NCBI GenBank assembly: GCA_021801945.1
Contig: JAKABE010000182.1
Location: 1-6,805 of the forward strand
DNA length: 6,805 bases
Origin: Acidobacteriota bacterium
GTDB taxonomy: Bacteria > Acidobacteriota > Terriglobia > Terriglobales > Acidobacteriaceae
Reading direction: 5' to 3'
The translations under genes and the position numbers were made by a program. The notes under the pieces were generated by a model. That model ran no database searches. It was not told where the DNA came from and worked only from the letters and a program-made list of their open reading frames with translations. Position 1 is the first letter of the stretch, and every line of letters begins with the position of its first letter. Shown piece by piece: positions 5,820-6,805 of this stretch.

Positions 5820-6425
5820 TCATTTGGGTGTTTTCCGAGGCCCGCGACATGCCGCCCAAAATGCCACTCCATATTTTGTGAAGCGAAGGAGAGAACCAAC
5901 CTCAGCTTCTCCGTTCTCCCTTGTCAGGCCATATTCCCGACGGATGACTCCCAGTCGTTCGTAGGTGTCCACGAATACGATCTTGGGTGCTCCTGCTCTA
6001 TCCCTGAAATTGCCAAATCCCAACTGCTCGCGCAACGCGAGATGAGGCTTGTTTGGGTCTGTTCGGTTGCCATAGATTTCGTCGATGCACCTAGCTTCAT
6101 CCGGTGTCATCTGCTTCAGCGTCTCAGCGAACGATGGCGACACTGAATCAGTATCCTGCGATGCAGTGGCAAGTAGTCCTGCCCACATCTCTTGTAGCGT
6201 CTCGTTGTCCTCGATTGAGCTTGCCTCAACAATGGGGAACAGCAATCGTGTTGGGACAGCGTTCGCCGGTAAGCCAGCTTCGCGGAGAATTCGCTCAGTC
6301 TTCCTTAGCGTGTTGACCCGATTCTGCGCACGGTACGGCTTCATGCTATCGGAGATCATTGCGCCGATGTCATCGCACGCCGGGCCTGTCAACCTGTGGA
6401 CAGGATCAGCAGCTTTTGCCCCCAC
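5820..6425 (-). CDS. Abi-alpha / DUF4393 family protein (putative abortive infection)
   Basis: A 201-residue soluble protein with no membrane segment or signal peptide. Family landmarks are visible in order: LTGPACDDIGAMISD (12-26), a basic helix with RAQNRVNTLRKTERILREAG (32-51), and the core LLFPIVEASSIEDNETLQEM (61-80) followed by WAGLLATAS (81-89). Then come SPSFAETLKQMTPDEARCID (96-115) and a C-terminal part (about 150-194) with DTYERLGVIRREYGLT and FTKYGVAFWAAC, which resembles a small winged-helix end. Abi-alpha proteins are annotated as abortive-infection (phage defence) factors, but their mechanism is not established to my knowledge. The start is GTG at 6425, supported by GAGGAG six bases upstream and an in-frame stop just above (6429-6431). 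Hand counts of three 60-base lines give about 52-58% GC against about 60-70% in two sampled pump lines. This suggests separate acquisition. Confidence 0.8.
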   Translation of the reverse strand: MGAKAADPVHRLTGPACDDIGAMISDSMKPYRAQNRVNTLRKTERILREAGLPANAVPTRLLFPIVEASSIEDNETLQEMWAGLLATASQDTDSVSPSFAETLKQMTPDEARCIDEIYGNRTDPNKPHLALREQLGFGNFRDRAGAPKIVFVDTYERLGVIRREYGLTRENGEAEVGSLLRFTKYGVAFWAACRGPRKTPK

Positions 6426-6428
6426 AGA

Positions 6429-6653
6429 TCACTCCTCGAATGTCGGCTCGTGTACGGGAATCCGTGCGAGTACCTTGAAATAAGAACGTTCGACCTCGAT
6501 CCACGACAGCGCGGGCGAGTATTCGGCAATGCGGAAGGAATCACAGGGCCAGCGAAGAGCAACTGCGGATCCCTCGTTGCTACGCTCTGTCGGGATGAGA
6601 GCGCGCCGGGGTGAGCACGCGGGCTTTCGAGAGGCCAGGTGGTGGGGGTGCGG
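6429..6653 (-). pseudogene. Possible C-terminal remnant of an unrecognised gene before Abi-alpha
   Basis: A frame of 74 codons is open from a TGA at 6654-6656 to the TGA at 6429-6431, with no ATG, GTG or TTG anywhere in it. The last 40 residues (for example DSFRIAEYSPALSWIEVERS and YFKVLARIPVHEPTFEE) have balanced, protein-like composition. The first 30 are Pro/Arg-rich and look non-coding. The tail-to-head junction with the Abi-alpha gene is tight. It could be the broken end of a partner gene, a gene with a frameshift further up, or chance. I do not recognise the family. Confidence 0.3.
6432..6437 (-). promoter_or_regulatory. Ribosome binding site for the Abi-alpha gene, overlapping an upstream stop
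   Basis: The minus strand reads GAGGAG, TGATCT, then GTG (6425-6423). The same GAGGAG spells the final Glu-Glu codons of the upstream frame, and its TGA stop (6431-6429) lies in the spacer. This spacing is typical of translationally coupled genes. Confidence 0.65.
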
Positions 6654-6687
6654 TCACTGGCGGCAGGATGTCGATTGTGGCGGTGTT

Positions 6688-6714
6688 GTCTCTGGCCGTA
6701 TCGTCTCTGGCCGT
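6688..6714. repeat. Two 12-bp direct repeats with 15-bp period
   Basis: GTCTCTGGCCGT occurs at 6688-6699 and again at 6703-6714, a 15-base step, with weaker copies in phase on either side. The bases on both strands here show no gene. It may be a short tandem repeat or the edge of a longer repeat outside the window. Confidence 0.5.
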
Positions 6715-6777
6715 GTCTCGGCTACTCGGAACCTAACCCACGGTCAACAGAACCGCCGCAGACGTCGCGAGAGTGGG

Positions 6778-6801
6778 GCTTCCGGCTACAAGCTACCGGC
6801 T
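6778..6801. repeat. Short direct repeat at the right edge
   Basis: GCTTCCGGCT (6778-6787) and GCTACCGGCT (6792-6801) match at nine of ten bases with a 14-base step, and the pattern runs to the window edge. It may be the start of a longer degenerate intergenic repeat; only the two units can be seen. Apart from the two repeats listed, I see nothing in 6654-6805. Confidence 0.35.
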
Positions 6802-6805
6802 CCCG

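Noticed and set aside
5769..6146. 125-codon plus-strand frame opposite the Abi-alpha gene
   Set aside because: It is antisense to a frame with recognisable family motifs; no motif or ribosome binding site of its own.
6486..6493. GAACGTTC palindrome resembling an SOS-box half arrangement
   Set aside because: The arms are contiguous without the spacer of a LexA box and lie inside a possible coding tail; an 8-base palindrome can occur by chance.
6668..6736. 22-codon hydrophobic plus-strand frame over the 15-bp repeat
   Set aside because: Its LSLAVSSLAVS stretch is simply the repeat translated; the only AGG directly abuts the ATG, leaving no proper Shine-Dalgarno spacing.
1..6805. CRISPR array, tRNA, rRNA, insertion sequence or integrase
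   Set aside because: I looked for regular spaced repeats, tRNA-like arms and transposase or recombinase motifs on both strands by eye and saw none.

Overview
The window looks like chromosomal DNA of a GC-rich, Gram-negative (two-membrane) bacterium. An RND pump with a lipoprotein adaptor needs an outer membrane. The GMC oxidoreductase, the RND pair and the proton-ATPase-like remnant all read like proteins of soil Acidobacteriota, but that placement is inferred from general resemblance and was not searched.

Layout: (1) 1-465, plus strand, is the C-terminal end of a GMC-family flavoprotein oxidoreductase that enters from the left edge. (2) 520-4877, minus strand, is a two-gene efflux operon: a lipoprotein membrane-fusion (adaptor) protein is transcribed first, followed by a full-length HAE1-type RND inner-membrane pump. 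They are separated by 68 bases that hold a perfect 9-bp hairpin, and the pump starts at TTG. The oxidoreductase and pump genes converge with a 54-base gap. (3) 4878-5463 is a 586-base non-coding leader upstream of the operon. It is rich in inverted repeats, including a 27-bp palindrome and a nested set of competing hairpins, one of which is a plausible intrinsic terminator. The layout is like an attenuator. (4) 5464-5784, minus strand, is a remnant encoding the last transmembrane part of a cation (probably proton) P-type ATPase; the rest of that gene is absent. (5) 5820-6425, minus strand, is a complete Abi-alpha/DUF4393 gene, a putative abortive-infection (phage defence) protein. Its base composition is visibly less GC-rich than the pump genes. 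It has a strong Shine-Dalgarno overlapping the end of a startless upstream reading frame (6429-6653). (6) 6654-6805 shows no gene, only short direct repeats.

How it fits together: the adaptor and pump should form two of the three parts of a drug/solvent efflux machine driven by the proton gradient. No TolC-type outer-membrane gene and no regulator gene are present in the window. The junction between the decapitated ATPase and the lower-GC Abi-alpha gene suggests that an accessory islet replaced or interrupted older chromosomal sequence. The points most worth a second look are the nested hairpin leader of the efflux operon and the defence-like islet at the right end.
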